Below are positions 1 through 10,461 of a DNA stretch of 64,000 nt, in pieces (position 1 is the stretch's first letter; the number at the start of each line of letters is the position of its first letter). A program made the translations under genes and the position numbers. The notes under the pieces were generated by a model. The model was given only the letters and a program-made list of their open reading frames with translations, was not told the origin of the DNA and did no database searches. The stretch comes from an uncultured Flavobacteriales bacterium (GTDB lineage: Bacteria; Bacteroidota; Bacteroidia; Flavobacteriales_G; Salibacteraceae), in NCBI GenBank assembly GCA_905479105.1, contig CAJQLE010000003.1, positions 1 to 64,000 of the forward strand, given 5' to 3'.

Positions 1-1726
1 CTGCACCACTCAAGTAAATCGTAGTATCGATTGCAATGGTTGTTGGAGTAATAGAATCGATTACCGTTACAACAGAACTAACCACAGAAACATTGCCATT
101 TACATCCGTCACGGTGAGCGTGATGTTATTTATTCCTACTTCCGTGCAATCAAAGGTTGAGTCAGAAAGGACACGTGTAGCAATATTACAATTGTCAGAA
201 GAAGCTGAATCGATTTGAGTAACGGTGATTGCTGCGTTCCCTGACGCATCCAAATAAATCGTTGTATCAATTGCAAAAACAATCGGAGCTAAGGTATCTA
301 GGGTTGCGCTACAACTATTGCTAATACTGTCTGATTGAGCAACCCAGTTTGAGCTATTACCGTTTAAAGCAAAATTGTTAAGCGCCCCATCATGACCATT
401 TCCCGAACTATCCCCAAGAACAATTTGGCCGGCGTTATTTTCTGAGCTTAAAGCGTTTTGGTTGTTGAAACTGTAATAAGCAAGTAAGCCACATTCGTTG
501 CCTGAAAGCTCGCAGTTGGCCTTGGCTTGAATTTCTGCGGTGCTCATTGCTTTACCCCAAAGACGCACTTCATCAATGTTCCCGTCAAATTGCTCAGAAA
601 TACTATTTCCGCGCATTCCAATTCTGAAATGGCTTGGGGTGGTTGATAGTGTTTTTGTTGCAGTGACATCTAAAACACCATCAACGTAGAGATTTGTTGT
701 GGTGCCATTATGTGTCATGGCTACATGATGCCAGGTACCATCATTGATAGTAATTGTGCCTTCTAGGTCATTGGACTGACCAACAAAATAGAGATGACTG
801 TTTACGCAGAGCAAACCGGATCTTTGATTGACGTTTACCGCACCGTATTCAAAAATTGAACCATTCCCATTCTTGGTAGTTCTGATCCAAGCTTCCATGG
901 TTCTAGCGCTGTTTCCGCTTGGGAAAGCAGCGTCAGATCCCTGTACAAAATCGTTTGTGCCGTCAAAATTCAAAGATCTTTTCTTAGTGTCAGCATATTC
1001 TTCTATCATATTGTAGATCAATTGACCAACGATGGTATCGCTCAACGCTGCTCCAGACGCCCCAGACTGAACGTAATTTCCTGCGTGACTGAACATTAAG
1101 ACATGACCTGTGCCAAAAGCGCGATATACTAAACCTGCGTTGGAGGCTTGCATCATTAAAGTTACTGCGGGATCCGTACCATAAGCTCTCATAGATCCTA
1201 TGTTGGCGCCAGTATTGGTGAGTGAAAAAGACGCAGGTATGCCGCTAAGAACGGGATGACTAGCCTGGGCAGGAACAGTAGTGTAGGTGATGTTTTGAGT
1301 TTGACCAGATGATCTCACTATTGGGATAAGATCTACCATAGTTAGCATCTCTGATTCAGAAACTTGATAGGCGTTCCATTCAAAGCCCACGTAAACTCCT
1401 CCTTCGTTTTGCACAAAATTCACTAACGCGGCTTGACCAGCAATTGGCATTTCTGTAGCGTAAGTTGAGCCGTTTAAATGAATTACTGCATGGAATCCAG
1501 TAAGTGAGGGGTTGGTGTTGTTCCAAAAAGATTCTGAAGCAGCGCTTATAGTAACCTGAAATCCTTGGTTTTGAAGAGATGTTTTTAATGCTAGTGTATT
1601 GGTATTGGTTGGTGAGTCGTCATAAATGATCAATACATTCTGCGCAATAGCAAGGGATGATGAACAAATTAGAAAGATAAGGGCGAATATCTTTTGAGTG
1701 ATATCAACTAAGTAATTTGGACGCAT
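1..1726 (-). CDS. Secreted LamG/HYR-repeat protein, N-terminal part (runs off left edge)
   Basis: The reverse strand is open from an ATG at 1726 to base 1, about 575 codons. A signal peptide comes first (hydrophobic run IFALIFLICSSSLAIAQ). Residues about 30-230 look like a ThuA/glutamine-amidotransferase-type fold (NVLIIYDDSPTN at its start, then GGVYVGFEWN and VLMFSHAGNY). Residues about 240-410 are a LamG/concanavalin-like domain (SLNFDGTNDFVQ, MEAWIRTT, GTWHHVAMTHNGTT, LYVDG, FDGNIDEVRLW). HYR-type repeats follow (DTLAPIVFAIDTTIYL, then a second DSITPTTIAIDTTIYL). The protein is probably surface-exposed or secreted; a T9SS tail would lie beyond the window. Function unknown, binding or adhesion inferred from the LamG and HYR domains. 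Confidence 0.85.
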   Translation of the reverse strand, partial: MRPNYLVDITQKIFALIFLICSSSLAIAQNVLIIYDDSPTNTNTLALKTSLQNQGFQVTISAASESFWNNTNPSLTGFHAVIHLNGSTYATEMPIAGQAALVNFVQNEGGVYVGFEWNAYQVSESEMLTMVDLIPIVRSSGQTQNITYTTVPAQASHPVLSGIPASFSLTNTGANIGSMRAYGTDPAVTLMMQASNAGLVYRAFGTGHVLMFSHAGNYVQSGASGAALSDTIVGQLIYNMIEEYADTKKRSLNFDGTNDFVQGSDAAFPSGNSARTMEAWIRTTKNGNGSIFEYGAVNVNQRSGLLCVNSHLYFVGQSNDLEGTITINDGTWHHVAMTHNGTTTNLYVDGVLDVTATKTLSTTPSHFRIGMRGNSISEQFDGNIDEVRLWGKAMSTAEIQAKANCELSGNECGLLAYYSFNNQNALSSENNAGQIVLGDSSGNGHDGALNNFALNGNSSNWVAQSDSISNSCSATLDTLAPIVFAIDTTIYLDASGNAAITVTQIDSASSDNCNIATRVLSDSTFDCTEVGINNITLTVTDVNGNVSVVSSVVTVIDSITPTTIAIDTTIYLSGA

Positions 1727-1813
1727 GTACAGTATTCTAATTTGTGCAAAATTCCATAATTTATTTAACAACAAGGCGTTTCCTCTATAATTCTGGGAAA
1801 AACCCTAAAAAAT

Positions 1814-1846
1814 AAAAGGCTACTGACATAAAATCGGTGGCCTTTT
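1814..1846 (-). terminator. Terminator of the nrdB-nrdA operon
   Basis: Inverted repeat AAAAGGCTAC / GGTGGCCTTTT with one mismatch. On the reverse strand it lies about 26 bases past the nrdA stop and is followed by a T-rich run. It also separates nrdA from the secreted-protein gene to its left. Confidence 0.7.
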
Positions 1847-1871
1847 GTATAAGTTATATAGGGAGTAAATA

Positions 1872-4265
1872 TTAACTACCGCACATTTCGCAATCGTCTG
1901 GGTTTTCCAGCGAACAAGCGATTTCAGCAAGGCGCTGTTCTTCGCTTTTTGCCTCAGACTTGGCTGCGTTTGGCTTAGCTGTTTCTAGTGCAGGCTCAGA
2001 TAATGTGCTTTTGTCTACAGTGAACTTAATTGCATCACGTGCTGCTTTCGTTCTTAAGTAATACATTCCTGTTTTCAATCCAGCCTTCCAACCGTAAAAG
2101 TGCATTGAAGTCAACTTAGCGAAATTGGCATCTTCCATGAAGATATTCAACGACTGGCTTTGATCAACATACGCTCCGCGGTCTGCAGAAAGATCAATGA
2201 TCACTTTTTGACTGATTTCCCAAGCAGTTTTGTACAATTCTTTGATGTTCTCTGGAATCTCATCGATGTTTTGAACTGATCCGTTTGAAGAGATCAACTT
2301 GTTTTTCAAGTTTTCATTCCAAATACCCAACTTAACCAAATCTCTCATCAAGTGCTTGTTTACTACTACAAACTCACCTGAAAGTGTTCTTCGGGTGTAG
2401 ATATTTGAAGTGTAAGGCTCAATGCACTCATTGTTTCCAAGGATTTGACTTGTAGATGCAGTAGGCATGGGAGCAAGCAACAATGAATTACGCACACCAT
2501 GCTTTTTCACTTCTTCTCTTAATACATCCCACTCCCAAAGATCAGTTGCTTCTACTCCCCAAAGGTCTTGTTGGAATTTACCTTCAGAAATTGGAGATCC
2601 TTTATAGCTTTCATATGTTCCGTCAATCTTCGCAAGATCTTTAGAAGCAGTTAAGGAAGCGTAATAAATGGTTTCGAAAATCTGCTTGTTGAGCAACTTA
2701 GCTTCAGGGCTGTCAAATGCATGACGCATTAAAATGAACGCATCTGCTAATCCTTGAACACCTAATCCGATTGGTCTGTGACGAAGGTTTGAATTCTTCG
2801 CTTCAGGCACGGGGTAATAATTGTTGTCAATGATCTTGTTTAAGTTTTTCGTTGCCACATAAGTGATCTCGAATAACTTGTTGAAGTCAAACTTCCCTTC
2901 TTTCACAAACATTGGAAGCGCAATAGACGCCAAGTTACATACCGCTACTTCATCAGGAGCAGTGTATTCCATGATTTCCGTACACAAGTTTGAAGACTTG
3001 ATGGTACCTAAGTTTTGCTGGTTTGATTTAGAGTTGGCAGCGTCCTTATAAAGCATGTAAGGTGTACCCGTCTCAATTTGAGACTCCATTATTTTGAACC
3101 AAAGCTCTTGGGCTTTGATGGTCTTCTTGCCCTTTCCTTCTTTTTCGTACTTCGTGTAAAGCTTCTCAAATTTTTCACCCCAAACGTCAGAAAGACCTGG
3201 ACACTCATCTGGACACATCAATGTCCAATCTCCACCTTCTTCCACGCGCTTCATGAACAAGTCTGGTGTCCACATTGCATAGAATAAATCGCGGGCACGG
3301 TTTTCTTCTTTACCGTGGTTTTTCTTCAAATCAAGAAAGTCGAAAACATCAGCATGCCATGGCTCGAGATAGATCGCAAATGAACCTTTACGCTTTCCTC
3401 CTCCTTGGTCAACATAGCGAGCAGTGTCATTGAATACTTTCAACATTGGAACGATGCCGTTGCTGGTTCCGTTTGTTCCTCTGATGTATGAGCCAGTAGC
3501 TCTAATGTTGTGAATAGACAATCCGATTCCTCCAGCAGATTGTGAAATTTTAGCACACTGTGTAAGTGTATCATAGATCCCGCTGATGCTATCATCTTTT
3601 GTAGTCAATAGGAAGCATGACGACATCTGAGGCTTTGGAGTGCCTGCATTAAATAATGTTGGTGTTGCATGCGTAAACCATTTTTGACTCATTAAGTCAT
3701 AGGTCTCAATAGCCGCATCAATATCTTCTTTGTGAATACCGATTGAAACGCGCATCAACATGTGTTGTGGACGTTCAGCCAGCTTGTTATTCATCTTCAA
3801 AAGGTATGAACGCTCTAAGGTTTTGAAACCAAAGAAGTCATATCCAAAGTCGCGATCATAGATGATGTGACTATCCAACATTTCCGCATTTTCTTGGATG
3901 ATTTTGTGCACGTCATCAGCGATCAAAGCTGCTTTTTTGTTGGTCTTCGGATCAACATAGGTATACAGTGCCTCCATCGTTGCTGAGAACGACTTTTCAG
4001 TGTTCTTGTGCAAGTTAGACACCGCTATTCTTGACGCCAACAGGGCATAATCAGGATGCGTAGTAGTTAACGAAGCTGCAGTTTCAGCAGCAAGATCATC
4101 TAATTGCGTGGTTGCAACACCTTCGAAGATTCCTTCAATCACTCTCATAGAGATTTTGACGGCATCAACACTTGGGTGAAGACCATAGCAAAGTTTTTTA
4201 ATTCGTGCAGTGATCTTGTCGAACTTCACTGCTTCAGTTCTACCATCTCTTTTGACTACGTACAT
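1872..4265 (-). CDS. nrdA: Ribonucleoside-diphosphate reductase, alpha subunit (class Ia)
   Basis: Large catalytic subunit that reduces ribonucleoside diphosphates to deoxyribonucleotides; 797 residues, normal length. An ATP-cone (residues about 1-90, starting [18 protein letters not shown]) suggests dATP/ATP allosteric control. The active site is visible: the substrate-site cysteine in SSCFLL, the N-x-C-x-E triad in [10 protein letters not shown], the partner cysteine in VCNLASI, and the paired tyrosines of the radical path in [10 protein letters not shown]. The extreme C-terminus ends CEMCGS, the redox-shuttle cysteine pair. The start at 4265 gives the ATP-cone in full. It lies 44 bases after nrdB and is presumably cotranscribed with it. 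Confidence 0.98.
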   Translation of the reverse strand: MYVVKRDGRTEAVKFDKITARIKKLCYGLHPSVDAVKISMRVIEGIFEGVATTQLDDLAAETAASLTTTHPDYALLASRIAVSNLHKNTEKSFSATMEALYTYVDPKTNKKAALIADDVHKIIQENAEMLDSHIIYDRDFGYDFFGFKTLERSYLLKMNNKLAERPQHMLMRVSIGIHKEDIDAAIETYDLMSQKWFTHATPTLFNAGTPKPQMSSCFLLTTKDDSISGIYDTLTQCAKISQSAGGIGLSIHNIRATGSYIRGTNGTSNGIVPMLKVFNDTARYVDQGGGKRKGSFAIYLEPWHADVFDFLDLKKNHGKEENRARDLFYAMWTPDLFMKRVEEGGDWTLMCPDECPGLSDVWGEKFEKLYTKYEKEGKGKKTIKAQELWFKIMESQIETGTPYMLYKDAANSKSNQQNLGTIKSSNLCTEIMEYTAPDEVAVCNLASIALPMFVKEGKFDFNKLFEITYVATKNLNKIIDNNYYPVPEAKNSNLRHRPIGLGVQGLADAFILMRHAFDSPEAKLLNKQIFETIYYASLTASKDLAKIDGTYESYKGSPISEGKFQQDLWGVEATDLWEWDVLREEVKKHGVRNSLLLAPMPTASTSQILGNNECIEPYTSNIYTRRTLSGEFVVVNKHLMRDLVKLGIWNENLKNKLISSNGSVQNIDEIPENIKELYKTAWEISQKVIIDLSADRGAYVDQSQSLNIFMEDANFAKLTSMHFYGWKAGLKTGMYYLRTKAARDAIKFTVDKSTLSEPALETAKPNAAKSEAKSEEQRLAEIACSLENPDDCEMCGS

Positions 4266-4309
4266 GGCTTTTGGTTTAATTCAGGTTATTATAAAGGGAG
4301 GAGGTTATC

Positions 4310-5281
4310 TTAAAAATCTTCATCTAATTTGAATACTTGGCCTTCTGAGCCATTTGCAACACCAGATTTCTGATATTCAGCAACGCGCTTTTCAAAGAAG
4401 TTGGTCTTGCCTTGTAGGCTGATCATTTCCATGAATTCGAATGGGTTTTCAGATTTGTAAACCTTATCGCATCCGAGTTCAGAAAGTAATCTGTCTGCTA
4501 CAAACTCAATGTATTGCTGCATCAATGTTGCATTCATTCCAATCAATGAAACTGGAATAGCATCCGTCACGAATTCTTTTTCAATTTCAACAGCATCAGT
4601 AATGATCTTGGTTACCGTTTCTTTAGGAAGCTTATTTACTACGTGCTCATTATAAAGCAAGCAAGCAAAATCACAGTGCATTCCTTCGTCACGAGAAATA
4701 AGCTCGTTAGAGAAACTCAATCCCGGCATCAAGCCGCGCTTCTTCAACCAGAAGATAGAGCAGAAAGATCCTGAGAAGAAAATACCTTCTACAGCTGCAA
4801 ATGCAATAAGGCGTTCCGCAAAAGATCCGTTTTCGATCCACTGCATTGCCCAATTTGCTTTTTCGGCAACACAAGGAATAGTATCAATGGCGTTAAGCAG
4901 TTTTGTCTTCTCTTTGCCGTCCTTAATATAGGTATCGATTAAAAGAGAGTAGGTTTCTGAATGAATGTTTTCCATTGCGATTTGAAAACCGTAGAAAAAC
5001 TTCGCCTCTGTATATTGAACTTCTGCCAGAAAGTTCTCCGCTAAATTTTCATTTACGATGCCATCGCTGGCAGCAAAAAATGCCAAAACATGTTTGATGA
5101 AGTAACGCTCATCATCGTTCAATTTATTTTCCCAATCGTGAAGGTCTGGACCCAGGTCAATTTCTTCTGCTGTCCAAAAGCTTGCCTCTGACTTTTTATA
5201 AAATGCCCAAATGTCATCATGCTTAATAGGAAACAGTACAAATCTGTTTGGATCTTCTTTTAAAATTGGTTCTTCAGTCAT
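4310..5281 (-). CDS. nrdB: Ribonucleoside-diphosphate reductase, beta subunit (class Ia)
   Basis: Small radical-generating subunit, 323 residues from the ATG at 5281. The reading frame extends to a GTG at 5320, but the ATG version ([14 protein letters not shown]) matches the family N-terminus better. Di-iron and radical residues are visible in [11 protein letters not shown] (Glu, His and the radical Tyr) and later in [10 protein letters not shown]. The sequence resembles the eukaryote-like class Ia group ([28 protein letters not shown]). It is the first gene of the nrdB-nrdA operon. A long AT-rich leader (5282-5727) precedes it. Confidence 0.97.
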   Translation of the reverse strand: MTEEPILKEDPNRFVLFPIKHDDIWAFYKKSEASFWTAEEIDLGPDLHDWENKLNDDERYFIKHVLAFFAASDGIVNENLAENFLAEVQYTEAKFFYGFQIAMENIHSETYSLLIDTYIKDGKEKTKLLNAIDTIPCVAEKANWAMQWIENGSFAERLIAFAAVEGIFFSGSFCSIFWLKKRGLMPGLSFSNELISRDEGMHCDFACLLYNEHVVNKLPKETVTKIITDAVEIEKEFVTDAIPVSLIGMNATLMQQYIEFVADRLLSELGCDKVYKSENPFEFMEMISLQGKTNFFEKRVAEYQKSGVANGSEGQVFKLDEDF

Positions 5282-5310
5282 AGTATTCTTCGTTTCTAGT
5301 GTCGTGTTTT

Positions 5311-5326
5311 GAGGAAGCACTTCCTC
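5311..5326. repeat. Perfect short inverted repeat before nrdB
   Basis: GAGGAAG / CTTCCTC, 7-base arms with a 2-base centre, 30 bases upstream of the chosen nrdB ATG. It could form a hairpin in the transcript or be an operator; it does not look like an NrdR box. Role unknown. Confidence 0.4.
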
Positions 5327-5393
5327 TATGTTAGCTTCTGTTTTTATCTTGTCTTTTTGTTCAATCTTATAAGGCCTGTTTTACTGGCGTTTC

Positions 5394-5576
5394 AGGTTTA
5401 ATTAGAGCCAAAAATTTCCAGTGCCGCTTAACAACGACATTTGTCTAACGAATTGATTTTCAGCTTATTTAGTGCAAAAACTACTCTAGGCGTAAAAGGG
5501 AGCCCTCGCCCCCTTCTTTTTTTCTGCTCAGCAAAACTTGACAAAAAAGGCTCCCCTGTCAAACCATTTTTATTGA
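5394..5576 (-). promoter_or_regulatory. nrdB upstream leader, possibly structured RNA
   Basis: The gene-free stretch 5282-5727 separates nrdB from the DUF3109 gene. Inside it, GGGAGCC (5498-5504) and GGCTCCC (5549-5555) are 7-base complementary arms, and the loop contains a second dyad around CTGCTCAG (5524-5531). Two blocks of this leader (5522-5576 and 5394-5411) recur in the same order at 22141-22220 next to a decayed DUF3109 fragment, so they belonged to one ancestral segment. A regulatory leader is inferred; I could not match it to a named riboswitch. A short open frame at 5441-5623 starts with TTG and is probably chance. Confidence 0.35.
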
Positions 5577-5727
5577 CAATTGGAGGACTTTTTGAACACT
5601 CTAAAAAATGTCAGTTTGTTTAAAAATTTAATTTCGAAACATTAACTCAGTGTTAACGCTTGGTTGAGGAATAGTGACCTGTTAATTGCCGGGCAAATTG
5701 AAAATAATGTTTGCTTTTGTCAACTAT

Positions 5728-6303
5728 CTAACCCATTTTATAGTACTCCTCTGCGGCCTCTTCTAAAGCTGCATACCACTGCTCACCGTACTTGCGGATC
5801 AAAGCGTCCTTCGTGTACTTAAAAACAGGCACTTTTAGCTCTTTTCCTAAACTGCATGCTGGACTACAAATATTCCACCTTTCATAGTTAACCGCTTCAA
5901 ATTCTGAGTAGCGTTTTGTCCGGATGGGATAGAGGTGACAAGAAATGGGTTTTCTGAAAGAAGTCTTCCCCTCTTTCCAAGCCAATTCAATGCCGCACAT
6001 CGCGGTTCCCTTTTCATCAAAAACAGTATAAGCACATTCTTTACCATCGCGCAATGGAGTAACCCACTCGCCATCGGTGTCTTTTACAGATGTACCCTTT
6101 TCAGAAACCGAGGTTTGACCTTCCGCTCTTATATATGATTTGAATTTTGGATATTCTTCTTCTATAATTTTCACTTCCTCATCTGTAAGAGGCGCACCGG
6201 CATCACCTTCCACGCAGCATGCTCCTTTGCATGCATTGAGGTCGCAAATGAAGGCCTCGTCAAGTACATCTGTAGAAATCAATTGGTCGTCTATCTGAAT
6301 CAT
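5728..6303 (-). CDS. DUF3109 family cysteine-rich protein
   Basis: 191 residues from the ATG at 6303; the frame continues to a TTG at 6345, but the family begins near MIQIDDQLIS. The family carries many conserved cysteines, seen here as CDLNACKGACC near the N-terminus, then CAYTVFD, AMCGIELAW, ISCHLYPIRTKRY and NICSPAC. They are expected to bind iron or zinc; the exact function is unknown. It is divergent from glyS with 68 bases between starts. A decayed second copy of part of this gene lies at 21815-21934. Confidence 0.9.
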   Translation of the reverse strand: MIQIDDQLISTDVLDEAFICDLNACKGACCVEGDAGAPLTDEEVKIIEEEYPKFKSYIRAEGQTSVSEKGTSVKDTDGEWVTPLRDGKECAYTVFDEKGTAMCGIELAWKEGKTSFRKPISCHLYPIRTKRYSEFEAVNYERWNICSPACSLGKELKVPVFKYTKDALIRKYGEQWYAALEEAAEEYYKMG

Positions 6304-6358
6304 TGCTGCAAATGTATTCTTAACCTCAAGTTTTTCTTTATACAATCAAAAGCCCTTC

Positions 6359-6366
6359 TACTTTTG
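6359..6366 (+). promoter_or_regulatory. Bacteroidota -7 box before glyS
   Basis: TACTTTTG is a perfect match to the TAnnTTTG -7 element and ends 5 bases before the glyS ATG. A start site about 7 bases downstream would fall on or next to the start codon, so the mRNA may be leaderless. No clear -33 TTG was found. Confidence 0.55.
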
Positions 6367-6371
6367 CCGCT

Positions 6372-7892
6372 ATGAATCAAGAGGATAAATTCAAGAATGT
6401 TGTTTCTCATGCCAAGGAGTATGGGTTTGTTTTTCCATCAAGTGAAATCTATGATGGTTTAAGTGCTGTTTATGACTATGGTCAATTGGGTGCCGAGCTT
6501 AAAAACAACATCAAGCAGTATTGGTGGAAGAGCATGGTGCAGATGCATGAAAACATCGTGGGAATTGACTCGGCTATTTTTATGCACCCCACCACATGGA
6601 AAGCATCAGGTCACGTTGATGCGTTCAACGATCCTTTGATTGATAATAAAGACAGCAAGAAACGTTACCGCGCTGATGTATTGATTGAAGACCACATTGC
6701 CAAGATTGAAGGGAAAATCAATAAGGAAGTAGAAAAGGCGGCTAAGCGATTTGGTGAGAGCTTTGATGCTGATATGTTCAAGCAAACCAATCCGCGTGTG
6801 TCTGGATATCTAGCTAAAATCGATGCCATTGAGCAACGCATGAAAAAATGCTTGGACGAAGGCGACTTAGAAGATTTCAAGCAATTGATCATTGATGAAG
6901 AAATTGCTGATCCAGTGAGCGGTTCTAGAAATTGGACCGATGTTCGTCAATTCAATTTGATGTTCAGCACAGAAATGGGTTCGGTGGCCGAAGGAGCAAA
7001 CACGATTTATTTGCGACCAGAAACGGCTCAAGGCATTTTTGTGAATTTCTTGAACGTGCAAAAAACGGGAAGAATGAAAATTCCATTTGGCATTGCCCAA
7101 ATCGGAAAAGCCTTTAGAAACGAGATCGTTGCGCGTCAGTTCATTTTCAGAATGCGTGAATTTGAGCAAATGGAGATGCAATTCTTCGTAAAGCCCGGTA
7201 CAGAAATGAAGTGGTATGAGCACTGGAAAGCCGAGCGCATGAAGTGGCATTTGTCATTAGGCATAAAAGAAACTGAATACCGTTTTCATGATCATATTAA
7301 AATGGCCCATTATGCTAATGCAGCGGCTGACATTGAATTCAACTTCCCGTTTGGCTTTAAAGAGTTGGAAGGAATCCATTCGCGAACATACTTTGATTTG
7401 AAGCAGCACGAAAAGCATAGCGGCAAAAAATTGCAATACTTCGATCCGGAAGAAAACAAGAATTATGTGCCTTATGTAGTGGAAACGAGCCTCGGCTTAG
7501 ACCGCATGTTCTTAGCCATTCTTTCAACTGCCTACGAAGAAGAAACATTGGAGGATGGCTCTTCAAGAACGGTATTGTGCCTGCCTGTAAAACTGGCTCC
7601 GTATAAAGTGGCGGTGCTTCCCTTGCTTAAAAAGGATGGATTGCCAGAGAAAGCCCGTGAGGTGCTCGATGGATTGAAGGCAGAGTTCATGTGTCAATAC
7701 GATGAAAAAGATGCGATAGGACGAAGATATAGACGTCAAGACGCCATCGGAACGCCATTTGCCGTGACTGTAGATCACCAAACCTTGGAAGACAATACCG
7801 TAACCATTCGCCATCGCGACAGCATGTCGCAAGAGCGCGTTGCGATTGAAGATGTTGAGGCGATTGTGAGAAAAGGTTTGAAGGCTATCTAA
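6372..7892 (+). CDS. glyS: Glycyl-tRNA synthetase (dimeric type)
   Basis: Class II aminoacyl-tRNA synthetase that charges tRNA-Gly; 506 residues, the single-chain alpha2 type. Motif 2 is visible around GKAFRNEIVARQFIFRMREF, and motif 3 in SLGLDRMFLAIL. The insert specific to this enzyme lies at residues about 95-175. The C-terminal anticodon-binding domain runs from about residue 395 (KLAPYKVAVLPL) to the end. The start ATG is placed directly behind a TACTTTTG box. The last 8 bases overlap the stop of the convergent gene, and a diverged copy of its final codons is found at 11039-11117. Confidence 0.97.
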   Translation: MNQEDKFKNVVSHAKEYGFVFPSSEIYDGLSAVYDYGQLGAELKNNIKQYWWKSMVQMHENIVGIDSAIFMHPTTWKASGHVDAFNDPLIDNKDSKKRYRADVLIEDHIAKIEGKINKEVEKAAKRFGESFDADMFKQTNPRVSGYLAKIDAIEQRMKKCLDEGDLEDFKQLIIDEEIADPVSGSRNWTDVRQFNLMFSTEMGSVAEGANTIYLRPETAQGIFVNFLNVQKTGRMKIPFGIAQIGKAFRNEIVARQFIFRMREFEQMEMQFFVKPGTEMKWYEHWKAERMKWHLSLGIKETEYRFHDHIKMAHYANAAADIEFNFPFGFKELEGIHSRTYFDLKQHEKHSGKKLQYFDPEENKNYVPYVVETSLGLDRMFLAILSTAYEEETLEDGSSRTVLCLPVKLAPYKVAVLPLLKKDGLPEKAREVLDGLKAEFMCQYDEKDAIGRRYRRQDAIGTPFAVTVDHQTLEDNTVTIRHRDSMSQERVAIEDVEAIVRKGLKAI

Positions 7893-10461
7893 TCACCTGA
7901 ACCGTTCCATTTTGAACGGAAGATTGTTCTGAAGCACGACTTTGATAGCGAATGGTATAAAAATACACACCAGCAGAAGCGGGAATTCCATTTACAAAGC
8001 CGTCCCAAAAGGCAAGTACCTGATTTTTAGATGAGCTCACCATGTCATTGCTCACCATCAATTGACCCCAACGGTTATAAATGGAAAGCTTGATTTTTAC
8101 TTGATCGCAGCTGGACTGGACAGTGAAAATATCATTGATGCCATCTGCATTGGGTGTGATAATATTGGGCATTGTTATTTTACAATCGGAAGTATCGCAT
8201 TCATCACTAACTACATCAGTTGAAATTATTTTGACGCATTCATTAGCGGTGATGCTCACCACATATTCACCTTCTTCTGTAACGTAAATGAAGGATGAAG
8301 TATCGTTTGTACTCCAATTGTATCGGGCACTGTCGGTAGTCACATCAAGTAAGACACTATCGTTGGCGCACAAGATGTATTGAGGCAACAGCTCGGTTTC
8401 AATCTCAGGTTGAAAGCTTACGCTAATATCATGCGTGTCTGAACCACACACATTAAAGGCGATGAGCCGATAGGTTCCAGAATCATTCACCAAACGACTG
8501 CTTAGCAACACACTGTCGTTCCATACATAGTTTACGAGCGTATCGCTTTCTAAGGTGATGAACTGAGGCGGTTGATCACAATAAGCAGTATCGAAGGGCA
8601 AGTTGATGTTTGGCGCGGAGGTAAAAAACAGGGCAATGCTGTCGCTATCGGAGCCACAAGTATTTTGGGCGAGCAGTGTAACCGTTTGGGAAGTCGTTGC
8701 TTGAAAAGTGCTGCCACTTGATCCATCATTCCAAAGTACGGTTTGTGCAAAGCTCAAGTCGGGCTTAAGCGAAACCGAATCTCCAATACATGCGATGCTG
8801 TCTGACCCGAGATCGAAGCTCAATAAACTATCAATGCGCAGTACGAACGTATCTCGAAAAACTCCACACGCATTGGTGAGTGAATAACTGAATGTATTGG
8901 TCTCCAAAAACTGAACGTTCAAATCACTCTGCCCATCAGACCATTGAATCAATCCGCCTGTGTTGCTTAAATCGACCACAAGCGTATCACCTTCGCAAAT
9001 GGCGGTATCTGGCAACAGATCATTGACTTCAATGGGTTGAGAAACACACACATGCTGGATAATGGTGTCGGTAATGCTGCCATGCGTAAGCCAAAGGTGC
9101 AGCGGATGCTCGCCTGCTTGAGTAAATACATGCTCAATGGAATCGCCACTATACACCGCAGCCGTGTCGCCCGTTTCTGGGTCAAAGAATATCCAAGTGG
9201 CCGAGTCTGCACAACTCAAAAGATCGATCTGCGAAGTGTCATTGACACAAAATGCACGTGGACTGATGAGGCCATAGCGGTTGGTTGATACTTGATTGGT
9301 GATACCGCCTCCAATTTGTTGACTGAAGTTGACGGCATTTTCCAAGATTGTGACATTGCCATTTTTATCTATGGTTATTTCATCAAGTACCAAGTTGCCT
9401 GACACGTTAGGAGCTTTGTATATCTTTCCATCTATGCCCATTCTTATGCTTTCTGAGGGGGGGCTATTATAAATTACCTCTGATGTTGCAATGGCAGAAG
9501 AGTCATAAATGCTTAGGTCAAATACTTTTAATGTAGGATTAATTCTATCTCCTACCATGAGCATGTCTCCGCAGGGTGAAAACTCAAGTTTACCAGCATT
9601 CGTTGTAATATTTGGCGACATAGGTAACACTATAGGGTCCATAAGGACACCTGTGACCCTGTCAAACTTTGCTAAGAAAATGGCATAGCCCAATTGTGCA
9701 TTTGTATATTGGGTGGAGTAATAACTGGTCACTCCAGCAATTAGCTCCCCATTGGGTGAAAATTTCAAATCCTTAAATAGAAAACGATTATAAAACAAAG
9801 GGCTTTCTACTGGACTATTGCTTATTCCTTGTTCGGTTATTAAATATGATTGAAACGATGCTGGAGGAATTTCGCGTTGCGTCACAAGCCAGAAGTCTTT
9901 GTTGTTTGCATGGTGGGCAGCGGCAATTGGATAATTTGTTTGATTAGAGTCAAAGACAATATTTTTTTGGTTGGTCATGACATCCCCTAAACCACTATTG
10001 AGGTTCATATCTACCTTAGAATACAAGAGGGAAAGTACCAACGGATTTATGGGTTGTCCAAATTCACCCACACCAAAAGTGTTGAAAATGAAGAATAGTC
10101 CCGAATCTCCCGGTTGTGGCACAGCCAAACTTGCTTGCCATATAAATGATCTGTATATTAATTCAGTTCCGTTTGGCATTAACACATCATTTCCTGCCCA
10201 CACATTGCTGTCGTTAAAATAGAAAAGTAAGTTCCCAGATTCATCAGCAATAGATGATGTGCATTCTTCCAAATGAGTTATTGAGCTTGTATTTGGATAA
10301 GTACCGTAGCAGCTAAATACCAACGAGGCGTTTGTGCCAAAAGTCCAATGGGCATTTTGAAGCGGGTAGATTTGGGCCTGTAGTGGGATGCTATTGAGGA
10401 TTAATATATATTTAATAGCATTCAATACCCACTTGTATGAAAAAGCTTTTATTCTTTTCAA
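7885..10461 (-). CDS. Secreted protein with gliding-motility-associated C-terminal domain
   Basis: About 858 residues. A hydrophobic signal sequence (IKYILILNSIPLQAQ) is followed by a region with WD/propeller-like character (residues about 30-370), then several Ig/PKD-like repeats (each with phrases such as CGVFRDTFVL or CGSDSDSIALFF). The C-terminus is a CHU_C/TIGR04131-type domain (MPNIITPNADGINDIFTV, SIYNRWGQLMV, GVYFYTIRYQ), the usual tag for export by T9SS. The start is uncertain: no ATG is available; TTG at 10461 or TTG at 10425 are candidates, and the former overlaps the divergent gene by 25 bases. The gene lies between two copies of the glyS tail. Function unknown. Confidence 0.85.
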   Translation of the reverse strand: MKRIKAFSYKWVLNAIKYILILNSIPLQAQIYPLQNAHWTFGTNASLVFSCYGTYPNTSSITHLEECTSSIADESGNLLFYFNDSNVWAGNDVLMPNGTELIYRSFIWQASLAVPQPGDSGLFFIFNTFGVGEFGQPINPLVLSLLYSKVDMNLNSGLGDVMTNQKNIVFDSNQTNYPIAAAHHANNKDFWLVTQREIPPASFQSYLITEQGISNSPVESPLFYNRFLFKDLKFSPNGELIAGVTSYYSTQYTNAQLGYAIFLAKFDRVTGVLMDPIVLPMSPNITTNAGKLEFSPCGDMLMVGDRINPTLKVFDLSIYDSSAIATSEVIYNSPPSESIRMGIDGKIYKAPNVSGNLVLDEITIDKNGNVTILENAVNFSQQIGGGITNQVSTNRYGLISPRAFCVNDTSQIDLLSCADSATWIFFDPETGDTAAVYSGDSIEHVFTQAGEHPLHLWLTHGSITDTIIQHVCVSQPIEVNDLLPDTAICEGDTLVVDLSNTGGLIQWSDGQSDLNVQFLETNTFSYSLTNACGVFRDTFVLRIDSLLSFDLGSDSIACIGDSVSLKPDLSFAQTVLWNDGSSGSTFQATTSQTVTLLAQNTCGSDSDSIALFFTSAPNINLPFDTAYCDQPPQFITLESDTLVNYVWNDSVLLSSRLVNDSGTYRLIAFNVCGSDTHDISVSFQPEIETELLPQYILCANDSVLLDVTTDSARYNWSTNDTSSFIYVTEEGEYVVSITANECVKIISTDVVSDECDTSDCKITMPNIITPNADGINDIFTVQSSCDQVKIKLSIYNRWGQLMVSNDMVSSSKNQVLAFWDGFVNGIPASAGVYFYTIRYQSRASEQSSVQNGTVQVIR

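Noticed and set aside
5405-5432. Cobalamin riboswitch before nrdB (GGCACTGG on the reverse strand)
   Set aside because: Only a weak resemblance to one box; the other conserved cobalamin elements are missing.
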